Assembly: GCA_965214115.1 (NCBI GenBank)
Contig: CBDCAU010000005.1
Coordinates: 124,001 to 188,000, forward strand
Length of the DNA stretch: 64,000 bases
Source: Owenweeksia sp965214115
GTDB taxonomy: Bacteria; Bacteroidota; Bacteroidia; Flavobacteriales; Schleiferiaceae
Direction: 5' to 3'
The notes beneath the pieces are model-generated. The model worked only from the letters and a program-made list of their open reading frames with translations. It searched no databases and was not told the DNA's origin. Below, in pieces: positions 50,989 through 60,611 of the stretch. Position 1 is the stretch's first letter. Each line of letters opens with the position of its first letter. The position numbers and the translations under genes were made by a program.

Positions 50989-53420
50989 TCAAAACTGGAA
51001 TTCAACGCCTATATAATAGGAGCGCGGCGCGGCGGGAATGATTCCGGGTCCGGGGTAGCCCGCCGCGCGCCGCGTAAAGTAGCTTTCATCTGTCAGATTA
51101 TTCACGCCCGCTTCGGCGGTAATGAATTTCCACTTGTAATCCAGTGAAAAATCCATCACCCAGTAGGCGGGAATTTCCCCGAATATTCCTGTCGGGGAAA
51201 TTTCAGCATTGGTCGCCTCACTAAACTGTTGGGATAAGTAGCTGAATTGCAGCGAACTACCAATGTTTTTCCAGCGCGATTGCAATCCGGTTTTGAAATT
51301 CATAAGCGGTACGGATTCCACGCGGTTTCCTTCCACGGCGGTGCTTTTCGCATCGTGATAAAAAGCGTGGATGAGCGCGGTGTTCCCGAATAAATTCAGC
51401 TCCAATTTGCTTTCCCATTTCAACATTTTTTTCAAATCCGTTTCGGCGTAAAATTCCAGCCCGAGGATTTCCGCATCGGCCACGTTGGTGGTGAATTGCA
51501 CCAATCGTTCACCGAAAAACTCGTCCTGAATCAAAGTCAAAACCGTCCCGATGCGGTCTTGATAACTGAGCCAAAACAGACTGGCATCCAGCGTGATAGC
51601 TTTTGAAATTTGGCCGCGCAAACCCAAATCCAGATTAAATCCACGCTCGTCTTGCAGATTTTCGTCCACCGCCGCCGAGGGGTTCACCACGCGGATATTG
51701 TTGAAAGTAATCGCACGGTAGTTTTGCGAAAAATTGGCGTAGAGTTCCAGTTTTTCTTTTAGTGAATAGGCCGCGCCGATGCCCATTAAAATGAGCGAAC
51801 GGTTGCGTTCGCGCGTTTCGGCGGTGGTGCTGTCCAAAACGATTTCGCCCGTGTTGGGAATTCTGACAGAATTATCGTAAAAAACCGTTCGCCGTGGTGT
51901 GAATGTATTCATAGCGGAGGCCCGGCGTAACCGTCAGTTTATTTGTAATATAAAAAAGGTTTTCTACAAAAGCCGCCACGTTTTTACTGGGAAAATCATA
52001 ATCCGATTTTAGTTTCAAATCTTCGGTCACGAATTGAAAATCAGCCTCTTTTCTATCGCTTCCGAAACCTTGCGTTTTCTCAGTAAAACCTTGATACAAT
52101 CGAATGCCGCCCGCCAGCGCAGCCCTTTGATTGCCAATGGAATAGCGATGCAAAACGCGGGTTTCGTTCCCGTAATTTTCATAAAAATCCACAATCAAAT
52201 CGCGGTTTTGGAAAGGTTCGGCATCCAGTCGGGTGGGGGGCTGCAAATTGCCGAGCGCCTGCCGCGTTCCCAAAAGCGCGAAAAATTTTGAAGTCATTTT
52301 CGTACGCTCGCTGAGTTGGTAATCCAGCGAAATCGAGGGCAGATTCCACCGCACTTTGAACCAGTTCCGTTCCCGCAACGATTGGCTGGGGTCTTCCTCG
52401 AACTGAAAATCGGTGAGGCCACCCGCTTGCTGCGCCAAATAACTCATATTGGTAAATTCACCATTGATAGTCAGTCGGTTGGAAATTTCGTAGCCCAATC
52501 GAATGTGATTGGTGTTCGCATAAAAATCCGTGTTTTTCGCGGAAACCGCTGCCTTGGCGGAAGTTGGAAAAACCGTAATAATTCAACTTTCCGTTTTGCC
52601 CGCCCAGTTCGTTGTAGGTATTAAAAAACCCCTGAGAATTATAAGTATTCACCGTTTTCCCGCTCCATTTTTTGTGAGGATTTCCTTTCTTTAGCTTCAA
52701 ATTCAGCATCCCGCCGAATTGAGTGCCGTATTGCAAAGAGGCCGCGCCGCGCACGATTTCGATGCGTTGAATCGCCTGCATCGGCGGGGCGTAATAGCTT
52801 TCGGGGTAGCCCAGCGCATCGGCGGCGATGTCGTAGCCGTTTTGCCGCGTGTTGAAATTCGAGGTGCGGTTGGGCGAAAGTCCGCGCGCGGCCACGCCCA
52901 GTTGCAATCCGGCGGCATCACTTTCCCAAACGTTGATACCCGCCACCCGCGCAAAAACTTGACGGGCGTTATTGGCGCTCAGGTTGGCGGTAAGTTTTTG
53001 GGGTTCAATAATTTCGCTCTTCTTGGCCGCGTAAATGGCCACGCCATCAATGTTTTTCAGACGGTTGTACACTTGGTTTTGTCCGCTCTTTCCCGACACG
53101 TTCACCGGCTGCAATTCTTCATTGGCGGGTTGCAGTTTTAGGTTTAAAACCGTTTCCTTTTTAGATATTGAAATGGAATCTTGAAACGTATGAAAACCAA
53201 CGCTACTAATGATGACCCAATAATTACCAAAAGGTAAATTTTCAATGGAATATTTACCATCAGAATTTGTGATATTTCCTTTGTCTAATATGGGTATATA
53301 AACATTAACCAAAGAAAGTTTCGTGTCGGAAACGTCATTTATCGTTCCAGATAGTGCGCCTTTTTGTGAAAAAAGAGAAGTAGAAAATACTAAGAGAATA
53401 AGGAGGGTTCTATTTATCAT
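50989..53420 (-). CDS. TonB-dependent receptor of the imelysin operon; two frameshifts as sequenced
   Basis: With one base removed at each of two homopolymers (52533-52537 and 51879-51884) the gene encodes about 809 residues: signal peptide (MINRTLLILLVFSTSLFS), carboxypeptidase-like domain (about 20-100), plug (about 120-250, VFARVAGINVWESDAAGLQL, QAIQRIEIVRGAASLQYG) and barrel ending SYYIGVEFQF. The plug resembles FecA-like siderophore or iron-citrate receptors. Its start overlaps the HTTM gene by 11 bases. Iron import is inferred from the neighbours and the operator upstream of the operon. Confidence 0.87.
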
Positions 53421-54746
53421 AAGAAAGAATCCATTTTTTATGATGAAAATCTTCCCTAATTTTAGTCAAATCAGTATCGGGATTGATAAGCAGCCGACTG
53501 GGATTACCGTTTAAAGTAACGTAAGATTCGGCCGTAATCTTAGGATTTTCAATCCCCGTTTTCTCAAATTCCTCTTCTAAAAAATGGGCAAACTGCAAAA
53601 TCAAATCGGGTTGCGTAGCCAGTTGTTTCTCTTGGTTTTCAGTAAGATAGTCGGATGGATCGATTTCGGTTTGGTTTCCGGTTTTCGGATCGGTAAGGTG
53701 GTAGGAAACCGTTCCAGCCTTTTCCATTAGCATTACTCGCCAACTAAAACGGTAACCTTCTTCCGTCCAAAAAAGCGAATCGGGGTAAGCCAAATAACGA
53801 AATGGAAAAATAATTTGAAAAATCAAAAAAACGGCCATTCCAAATTTTGAAATAGTGGAAAATTTTGGTTTAAAAACTTGAGTTTTTTCCTTGTAAAATT
53901 GGATTCTAAATTTTTTCAAAAATGTGTAGTGAAAAATCTTCCGAAAAGAAAATCAGCGCTAAAAAAATCATCACCCACGGAAAAATGCCGATGGGAAACA
54001 ACACCCAAGTGAGCAAATGAAAACCGATGACGGCAGCAAAAGCGTAGGGCCGAGTCCTTTTATTCCAAAGAAAAAACGGGATGGATAAATCGTAAAGTGC
54101 ACCGCCCCAACTGAAAATGTAGGCCGTGATTTCATAATCGAAAAGCGGCCCGATGAGGAACAAATCCGAATGGGTGGGCAGCCAAATTTTGAGGGGCATC
54201 GCCTCGAAAAGCCAGTCGGGGTGCAGTTTTGCTAATCCTGCAAATATGTAAACCAAGCTGATCTGAATGCGCAAAAGATTTACTGCCCACCAATTTACTT
54301 TTTTGTGCGGTCGCGCCCATTCCCAGTTTAACATCCAACGAAACCTGACGGTGGGCCGGAAAAAAAATCAGCAAAAAAGCCACGAGGCTGACGAAGTAAT
54401 AATGGTTGAGGTAATTGGCCACGTCGAGCAATTCCACATAAGTAAAACTGAGGAAAAAGAGCGCCGCAGAAATCCGATAGAAAAACCCTAAAGCAATGCA
54501 AAGCGCGGCCAGTCCCATCAAAGCAAAAACCCAATACATTCCATTGCCCGTGAATGGTGTAACCCATTCAAAACCAAAATATTTAAAATGAAAATCCGGC
54601 GCGATGTACAGCTCGTGAATCCAGCCTTTCGACCAAAATCGCAGCACCGCAAAAAGCATCAAAACCCCAAAGACTATCCGAAACGTGACCAAGGGCCAAA
54701 TTTTCGTTTCTTTCTGTGCTAATTTTAAGTTTAAAAATGATTGCAT
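53410..54746 (-). CDS. HTTM (vitamin K-dependent gamma-carboxylase-like) membrane protein; two frameshifts as sequenced
   Basis: Removing one A from each of two runs (54299-54304 and 53911-53916) gives about 444 residues with several membrane helices and motifs typical of HTTM proteins: FRIVFGVLMLFAVLRFWSKG, NLLRIQISLVYIFAGLAKLH, and the soluble C-terminal part (LFWTEEGYRFSWRVMLMEKA, RLLINPDTDLTK). HTTM proteins are related to gamma-glutamyl carboxylase; the bacterial role is unclear. It belongs with the imelysin and TonB genes, as often seen in Bacteroidota. Confidence 0.83.
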
Positions 54747-54764
54747 TTTTGGCGATCAAAACTG

Positions 54765-54828
54765 ACAACTAAGAACCAACAACCAATGACCACTTACCTA
54801 TTCATTATTACCTATTCGCTACTCCTCC
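54765..54828. repeat. ACTGACAACTAAGAACC repeat between HTTM and imelysin genes
   Basis: ACTGACAACTAAGAACCAAC followed by AACCAATGACCACTTACCTA and an AT-rich tail. Similar stretches lie at 15696-15750, 61861-61886 and, reversed, 3671-3710. Confidence 0.55.
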
Positions 54829-55941
54829 CTAATCCCCATCATTATCCTGATACGTAATCACCACCCCCAGCGCGGACGACATATCGCTTTTCAGATAGCG
54901 CACATTTTTTTGGACGGCTTCGTAGGCGGCATCCACTTTTTCTTTGTCGTCATCCACTGCAACACTCAGAGGCTGAGGCACTTCCATTGCGGCTTGAATC
55001 GCATCCTCAAAATTTTGGTCGATGGTTTCGTGGAGCATTCCTTCGTCAGACGGCGTTTCCAATTCTTCCAAAAAATCTTTGAGGCTCAAACCATCGGTAA
55101 CTCCCTTAAAGTGAGTGCCTTGGTAAAAATTTTGAATAGCTTCCAAATTCTTTTTGGCCAATAAAATGCTCAATCCGCCATAAAAAGATTCCACCGCGTG
55201 GGGGTAGGTCTGCCCCAGCGTTTTGCGCCCCGACGGGAAGCCGATTTTGGCGTTTTTGATAAGTTCGTAATCCTTGTTCACGGCGTTCACCATTTGGCCG
55301 AGGGAGCTGCCAATGTCTGTGCCTGAGGCATTTACAAAGTCATTGCGATACCCATCCCAATCGTTGGAAACCGTTTGTGCCAAGCCGTCCAAATGCTCCG
55401 AAACGGCCACCAGATAAGGGATGTATTTTTCAAAATCGCCCGTTTGAAACTGAACGCCTTTCAACGGGCTTCCGTACAGCAAATAATCCAAAGCCGGAAA
55501 ACCCTGTGCATCTAAATTATTGGCCGCGTCAAAAGTGTAATTCCCTGATGAAGAATTGTTTATAACTTTTTGGGTATCCACGGGATATGTATTTGCCGCC
55601 GCTTTCAAACTAACGTTTTCCGAAGGTCCAACTTGGAATGCCTTTACATTTTGAAAGGCCAAATAAGCATCGGAAAACTCTTGCCGGACGTTCAAAAAGT
55701 CAGTATAACTTTCTGTGTTTGAGAACTTTTGCGTGGCCTCTTTCAGGTTTTGCGTTTCGCTGGCCAATTCCGCGAAAGCGGGTATCAAAATGTTATCGGC
55801 CCAATTTTCCAGCATCGCCTTGCGGTCAAAATCTACTTTGGCGGGCGAGCCGTCCTCATCGCAGGAAACGAAAAACACGCTGGCCGCCACAAAGGCTGCC
55901 AACGTGCTGATTTTTAAAAACTTGTTCAGAGAAAATTTCAT
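54829..55941 (-). CDS. Imelysin-family lipoprotein (iron-regulated)
   Basis: The 370-residue lipoprotein (lipobox VSC, Cys about 27) belongs to the imelysin/EfeO-like M75 group: helical bundle with NWADNILIPAFAELASETQN, and the pattern GFPALDYLLYGS in place of the classical GxHxxE motif. Family members act in iron acquisition at the periplasm or surface, not as proteases (family knowledge). It starts one base after the DUF4856 stop and is the second gene of the operon, followed by HTTM and a TonB receptor. Confidence 0.9.
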   Translation of the reverse strand: MKFSLNKFLKISTLAAFVAASVFFVSCDEDGSPAKVDFDRKAMLENWADNILIPAFAELASETQNLKEATQKFSNTESYTDFLNVRQEFSDAYLAFQNVKAFQVGPSENVSLKAAANTYPVDTQKVINNSSSGNYTFDAANNLDAQGFPALDYLLYGSPLKGVQFQTGDFEKYIPYLVAVSEHLDGLAQTVSNDWDGYRNDFVNASGTDIGSSLGQMVNAVNKDYELIKNAKIGFPSGRKTLGQTYPHAVESFYGGLSILLAKKNLEAIQNFYQGTHFKGVTDGLSLKDFLEELETPSDEGMLHETIDQNFEDAIQAAMEVPQPLSVAVDDDKEKVDAAYEAVQKNVRYLKSDMSSALGVVITYQDNDGD

Positions 55942-55942
55942 T

Positions 55943-57043
55943 TTACAACTGGTCTTTCACGTCTTCCAAATCGTAAGCGGCGGCGATTTTGTCGCTCGTG
56001 GCGTTGATGTCGGCCAAGGTAATTTCGTACAGATTTTCAAAATTATCCATTACATCTTCCACTTCCGCATCCGTCAATTTTTGGCTGGGGCTGAATTGCA
56101 GCGAATAGGTAAACGCCAAGAATTCAGATAGTTGGTGATTGCGAAGGGCATCATCGGCAAAGTCGGCTTTTGCGCCATTTAAGTAATGGATAGCGGTGGC
56201 AGCCACCACTTGCCCCCAAATTTCGCGGGCTTCTTCGATTGCCTCGTCGCGTGTAGGATAATCCTTGCGGTTGATGGCATCGCGGCCTTTGATGAAGGCG
56301 TTCATCAAGGCTTCGTTGCAGTTCAAAAGTTCGTCACGGCCGTTGGTGTATTTCGCCCAAAAGCGGTCGTAGTCCGCGCCTTTTTCGTAGGTAAATTCCT
56401 CAGAACCAAAGTTTTGCGGAACACCCCAGTAGCCGAACGCCTCGTCCCAGTGGTGCTGCATTTCGGTGCCTTGGCCGTCTTCCACGGTCTCGTTGTCCAC
56501 TTCCATTTTACCGTCGCCGAAATACACGGCCGTGGCTTGGTAAAAAAACACCGCGCCCATTGCGCCTTTTTCGATGATTTGGAGGGGCTCGATTCCGTTT
56601 TCATCAAACAAATAAGTCTTCGCGCCATCATTGGATGAAACCAGTCCGGCCGTGCCATTGCCGCCGGTTTGGGTGCTTTGGCTGGCGGCTTCCAAGGCCG
56701 AAAACGCCTCGCCAAAAAACGGACCTTCACCATCGGCAATCTTGTCGGTCAATTCCTTCGTGGAACTGTTCAGGTCGGCTTGCTGCCAAGTGTAGTTTTC
56801 GTTGGAAAACATATTTTGCAATTGTGCGGCGTCGATTGGCTGGCCGTCGTTGGCCGTTTTCATATAGGCTACCACTTCGCTTAACATATCCAGCCGCTGG
56901 GTTTGGCCGGAGTAGCTAACATTCTCAAAATCATAAGTTTCGGGAAGTGGGGTGGGGTCGGGGTTTTGATTTTCATCGTCTTTTTCGCAAGAAATGGCCA
57001 CAGCCGAAAACAGTGCTAACGACCAAAGTGAAATCCGTTTCAT
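55943..57043 (-). CDS. DUF4856 lipoprotein, first gene of the imelysin operon
   Basis: The 366-residue protein has a lipoprotein signal (lipobox AISC, Cys about 19) and the DUF4856 pattern: an opening YDFENVSYSGQTQRLDMLSE, EKGAMGAVFFYQATAVYFGD and the helical C-terminal half with HHWDEAFGYWGVPQNFG. It commonly stands before imelysin genes. DUF4856 has no proven activity, but the repeated pairing suggests metal binding or transport. A promoter and a palindromic operator lie upstream. Confidence 0.87.
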   Translation of the reverse strand: MKRISLWSLALFSAVAISCEKDDENQNPDPTPLPETYDFENVSYSGQTQRLDMLSEVVAYMKTANDGQPIDAAQLQNMFSNENYTWQQADLNSSTKELTDKIADGEGPFFGEAFSALEAASQSTQTGGNGTAGLVSSNDGAKTYLFDENGIEPLQIIEKGAMGAVFFYQATAVYFGDGKMEVDNETVEDGQGTEMQHHWDEAFGYWGVPQNFGSEEFTYEKGADYDRFWAKYTNGRDELLNCNEALMNAFIKGRDAINRKDYPTRDEAIEEAREIWGQVVAATAIHYLNGAKADFADDALRNHQLSEFLAFTYSLQFSPSQKLTDAEVEDVMDNFENLYEITLADINATSDKIAAAYDLEDVKDQL

Positions 57044-57088
57044 CGGGCTTTATTTTTAGTTTATTTAGATTTGTTTAAAATAACGCCG

Positions 57089-57120
57089 CGAAAGTAAAAG
57101 CCGCGAATTTTCTGACCAAA
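57089..57120 (-). promoter_or_regulatory. Promoter of the imelysin (iron) operon
   Basis: On the minus strand TTTG (57117-57120) and TACTTTCG (57089-57096; one mismatch to TAnnTTTG) are separated by exactly 20 bases, the expected spacing. The ATG of the first gene is at 57043. Confidence 0.65.
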
Positions 57121-57122
57121 TT

Positions 57123-57141
57123 ATTTGGATTAAATCTAAAT
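57123..57141. promoter_or_regulatory. Fur/DtxR-like operator next to the -33 box
   Basis: ATTTGGATTAAATCTAAAT is a 9-1-9 palindrome with 8 of 9 paired positions, two bases upstream of the -33 TTTG. A further half-site AATCTAAAT occurs on the minus strand in the leader near 57065. It fits iron-dependent repression of the operon. Which regulator binds is not known. Confidence 0.6.
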
Positions 57142-57251
57142 TAAATTTTTAAGTAGCTAACAATTAGATTATTGAACCTTGGAGTATAAGGTAGTTTGCC
57201 ATTAAGATAATAGCTACATAAAGACCAATTAACAATGGGACAACGGTATGG

Positions 57252-57575
57252 TCAGCGGATTTCGTTGAAGCGGTTGTAATCGTTGTTGCGGATTTTTTTG
57301 GCGATGGTGTGGATGTGGGTTTGGAGGGTGTCTTCTCGTGTATTTATGGCTCGGATGAGGAAAACCACCACGTTGAACCGTTCCAAATTTTGCTGATACC
57401 GCAGACTTTTGTCGACCGTTACAAAAAACTTAAAACCTTCTTTTTCAATAAGTTGAAGTAGAGCACCGTTCAAAGTTCCCAACCATCCCATATCTCGAAC
57501 GGTCCTCACCTCGAACTCTTCGCCAAAAGCTAATTTCAGTTGTGAGGGCAGGCTTTCGTCAAGCAAAACTTTCAT
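57252..57575 (-). CDS. DUF5615 PIN-like protein, putative toxin
   Basis: The 107-residue protein starts KVLLDESLPSQLKLAF (Asp in a PIN-like first strand) and continues with VRDMGWLGTLNGALL and KFFVTVDKSLRYQQNL (second acidic site VTVDK), as in DUF5615, a family related to PIN RNases. DUF5615 genes commonly pair with DUF433 genes in a way that suggests a toxin-antitoxin module (inference). Its start overlaps the DUF433 gene by 17 bases. Confidence 0.85.
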   Translation of the reverse strand: MKVLLDESLPSQLKLAFGEEFEVRTVRDMGWLGTLNGALLQLIEKEGFKFFVTVDKSLRYQQNLERFNVVVFLIRAINTREDTLQTHIHTIAKKIRNNDYNRFNEIR

Positions 57576-57789
57576 TCAGAAAATTTTCATTTTGAAGAAA
57601 GTTTTCGGCCAGATTGAGCACTTCCATAACGAGGCTCTCCGAGATATGAGGGTAATTGTCCAAAAAATCTTCGATGGAATCGCCTCCTTCTATATAGTCG
57701 AACAAAATTTGAATCGGTACGCGGGTGCCGCGAAAAACCGGAGCGCCGCCCATTATTTCCTTGTCAATATTTATTGGCCCGTAAAGCAT
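57559..57789 (-). CDS. DUF433 protein, putative antitoxin
   Basis: The 76-residue protein shows the DUF433 core: NIDKEIMGGAPVFRGTRVPI, LFDYIEGGDSIEDFLDNYPH and a C-terminal helix (VMEVLNLAENFLQ), the winged-helix-like fold usual for this family. ATG 57789 is preferred because the frame upstream has no family similarity. Overlap with the DUF5615 gene makes co-translation likely. The pair lies between hemL and the iron operon. Confidence 0.85.
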   Translation of the reverse strand: MLYGPINIDKEIMGGAPVFRGTRVPIQILFDYIEGGDSIEDFLDNYPHISESLVMEVLNLAENFLQNENFLNESFA

Positions 57790-57824
57790 TTTTTGCAATT
57801 TAGAGGTTCTGTAAAAATACCGAA

Positions 57825-59125
57825 TCAATTCGTATCTGTCATTTCAGCCAAAGTTTTTTCCGCCGCCTCCAGCGTCATTTCTATATCGCTGTCATTCAAC
57901 TGATTATTCAAAAACCAACTCTCAAAAGCGGACGGCGGTAGATACACTCCGCGCTTCAGCATCCCGTGGAAAAAATCCTTGAAATGCTGGTTGTTGCCTT
58001 TTTTTGCGGAATCAAAATCGCGAACGGGTTCTTCGCAAAAATGTACGGAAATCATTGACCCCGTGCGATTTATCTGATAGGGGAGGCCGCTGTTTTTCAA
58101 AATCGGTTCGATGCCGGAATGGATTTTTCCGCACTTTTCAGCCAACTCCTTATATATAGAGGGGTTTTCTTTCAGGTGTTTCAAAAGTGCGAAACCCGCC
58201 GCCATCGCCACGGGATTTCCCGAAAGCGTACCCGCTTGATACACAGGGCCGTTGGGGGCAACGTATTCCATAATTTCTTCTCGGCCGCCATAAGCACCCA
58301 CGGGCATCCCCGCGCCAATCACTTTTCCGTAAGTGACCATATCCGCCTCTACGCCAAGCACTTCCTGCGCCCCTCCAAACCCCAAACGGAAACCTGTCAT
58401 CACTTCGTCGAAAATCAAAATGATGTGTTCCTCGTCACAAATTTTGCGAAGCCCTTCAATGAAACCTTTTTCCGGCAAAATACAGCCCATATTTCCGGGA
58501 ATCGGTTCGATAATTATCGCCGCGATTTCGTTCCGATTTTTCTCTACAAGATTTCTAACGCCCTCTAAATCATTGTATTCCGCCAATAAAGTGTCGGCCG
58601 CCGTCCCTTTGGTTACCCCCGGCGAACTGGGATGTCCGAGCGTTACCATTCCGCTACCGGCCTGAATCAAAAAGCTGTCGCCGTGGCCGTGGTAGCAGCC
58701 TGCGAACTTGATGAATTTGTCGCGCCCCGTGTAGCCGCGCGCCAGCCGCACCGCGCTCATCGTGGCCTCGGTGCCGCTGTTCACCATCCGCAGTCTTTCA
58801 ATATTGGGGATGTTTTCGCAGACCAGTTCCGCGATGTCGATTTCCTTTTCCGTGGGCGCGCCAAAGGAGGTGGATTTTTCCACCGCTTTTTGGATGGCTT
58901 CCACCACGGGTTCGAAAGGCGTGGCCCATAATCAGCGGCCCCCAACTGGCAATGTAGTCGATGTAGCGGTTGCCGTCCGCGTCGATACATATAAGTGCCC
59001 TCGCCGCGCTCCATAAAAATGGGGTCGCCACCCACGGATTTAAAGGCGCGCACTGGGGAATTAACGCCGCCGGGGATGAACTGGGAGGCTTTTTGGAAAA
59101 GAGATTTTGAGGTTGTCGTTTTCAT
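57825..59125 (-). CDS. hemL: Glutamate-1-semialdehyde 2,1-aminomutase; two frameshifts as sequenced
   Basis: This PLP enzyme makes 5-aminolevulinate, the first haem precursor in the C5 pathway. Motifs are FIPGGVNSPVRAFKSVGGDP, YIDYIASWGPLIMGHAF, MVNSGTEATMSAVRLARG, IFDEVMTGFR and the PLP-lysine region DMVTYGKVIGAGMPVGA. The frame breaks twice near the N-terminus: an extra base at about 58984 (between TYMY and DADGN) and another in a run at 58915-58917 (between GHAF and EPVVEAI). Removing both gives 432 residues, normal for HemL. Because haem synthesis depends on it, sequencing errors are more likely than real loss. Confidence 0.9.
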
Positions 59126-59138
59126 CAATTTTCGGTTT

Positions 59139-59217
59139 AAACACAGAGACACAAAGGCACAGAGAAGGTTTTAATTGTTCACTAAATCTCTGTGCCTCAG
59201 TATCTCTGTGCTTGAAG
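59139..59217. repeat. CACAGAGGCACAGAG-type inverted repeat between hemL and hemB
   Basis: AAACACAGAGACACAAAGGC and the later GCCTCAGTATCTCTGTGC form inverted arms around TTTTAATTGTTC. The right arm supplies the last codons and the stop of hemB (…LKILQAQRY), so hemB ends inside the repeat. Confidence 0.7.
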
Positions 59218-60192
59218 GATTTTCAGAATGTCTTTGGTAAAATAAGTTGCAATCAAATCCGCCCCCGCCCTTTTTATGGAAGTCAGCACTTCAATCATCG
59301 CCTCGTTTTCATCAAGCCAGTCGTTTTTAGAGGCGGCTTTTATCATCGCATATTCGCCACTAACGTGATAAGCGGCCACTGGAACGGGCGAAATTTCCTT
59401 GATGGATTTTATCACATCCAAATACGAAAGGGCGGGTTTAACCATCAGAATATCAGCGCCTTCTAAAATATCCAATTCCGCTTCGCGCAACGCTTCGATG
59501 GAATTGGCAGGGTTCATTTGGTAGGTTTTTTTGTCGCTCGGCGCGTTTTCGTTTTCGGATGGTTTGGAATCCAGCGCATCGCGAAACGGGCCGTAAAAAC
59601 AGGAAGCATATTTCGCCGAATAACTCATTATGCCAACATTTTGAAAACCGTTGGCATCCAGCGTTTTACGAATTTCACCGACCCGTCCGTCCATCATATC
59701 GCTGGGCGCTACAAAATCCACTCCCGCCTCAGCGTGGGAAGCGGCCATTTTTGATAAAATTTCCACCGTTTCGTCATTCACGATTTCGCCGTTTTTTACA
59801 ATCCCATCGTGACCAAAAGAAGAGTACGGATCAAGCGCTACATCCGTCATCAAAACCATCTCAGGAATTTCGTTTTTTAATTCCGAAATGGCGCGCTGCA
59901 TTAAGCCGTTTTTGTTATAAGATTCTTTGCCTGAATTGTCTTTTAAATTATCATCTACTTTTACAAAAAGTAGAAACGATTTACAACCTAAATTCCATAA
60001 CTCTTTTACCTCCTTCTTTAATAACTCCAAACTATAGCGAAAATAGTCCGGCATCGAGGGAATTTCTTCTTTCAGGTTTTCGCCTTCGATGCAGAAAAGG
60101 GGCGCGATGAAGTTTGACGGATGGAGTCGGGTTTCGGCCACCATCTCGCGGAGGGTAGCAGTTTGGCGCAGGCGGCGCGGGCGGTGGAGCAT
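59197..60192 (-). CDS. hemB: Delta-aminolevulinic acid dehydratase (porphobilinogen synthase)
   Basis: The enzyme joins two 5-aminolevulinate molecules to porphobilinogen. The 331-residue protein has the Schiff-base lysines in MSYSAKYASCFYGPFRDA and ILMVKPALSYLDVI. Where zinc-type enzymes carry three cysteines, this one reads DVALDPYSSFGHDG, the pattern of magnesium/potassium-dependent enzymes. The start ATG overlaps the PIN toxin stop by one base (TAATG). The C-terminal residues lie in a repeat. Confidence 0.95.
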   Translation of the reverse strand: MLHRPRRLRQTATLREMVAETRLHPSNFIAPLFCIEGENLKEEIPSMPDYFRYSLELLKKEVKELWNLGCKSFLLFVKVDDNLKDNSGKESYNKNGLMQRAISELKNEIPEMVLMTDVALDPYSSFGHDGIVKNGEIVNDETVEILSKMAASHAEAGVDFVAPSDMMDGRVGEIRKTLDANGFQNVGIMSYSAKYASCFYGPFRDALDSKPSENENAPSDKKTYQMNPANSIEALREAELDILEGADILMVKPALSYLDVIKSIKEISPVPVAAYHVSGEYAMIKAASKNDWLDENEAMIEVLTSIKRAGADLIATYFTKDILKILQAQRY

Positions 60193-60611
60193 TATAATTG
60201 AAAATAATTTTGGAGGAAATCGGCAGGAGTTAAGACTGGAATTTTTGCGGTCTTAAAATCCTTCAAATTTCGGGTAACGATTATTTTGAGCTTAGCCTCA
60301 AGAGCCGAATAATATTGAATGGCATCTTCAAAATCTTTGAAATCGGAACTGAGAGATTGCTTAATGCTGGCCTTGTTTACACTAACTATTTCTACCCAAC
60401 TTTCTAACCGAATGAGTTTTTTCATCGTTTCAACTTTCCCGATATTTTTTCTTAAAGAATAATGCAAATTCGCAAAGCTCAAGCTGTTCACAAAAACTTT
60501 AATTTTCTTGTCATAAGCTAAAGCAAAAATTTTAGCTGCATTTGAATGAAATTCACTATTCGCAAAGAATAAATCAAAGCAAACATTGGTGTCCAAAAAA
60601 ATACGTTTCAT
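60192..60611 (-). CDS. PIN-domain ribonuclease toxin (VapC-like)
   Basis: The 139-residue protein has the PIN-domain acidic sites: Asp in IFLDTNVCFDLFF, acidic residues in DFKDFEDAIQYYSALEAKL and the Asp in VTRNLKDFK. PIN toxins cut RNA (family knowledge). Its start overlaps the antitoxin gene by four bases (ATGA) and its stop touches the hemB start, so the pair sits as a passenger inside the hem cluster and may be co-transcribed with hemB. Confidence 0.9.
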   Translation of the reverse strand: MKRIFLDTNVCFDLFFANSEFHSNAAKIFALAYDKKIKVFVNSLSFANLHYSLRKNIGKVETMKKLIRLESWVEIVSVNKASIKQSLSSDFKDFEDAIQYYSALEAKLKIIVTRNLKDFKTAKIPVLTPADFLQNYFQL

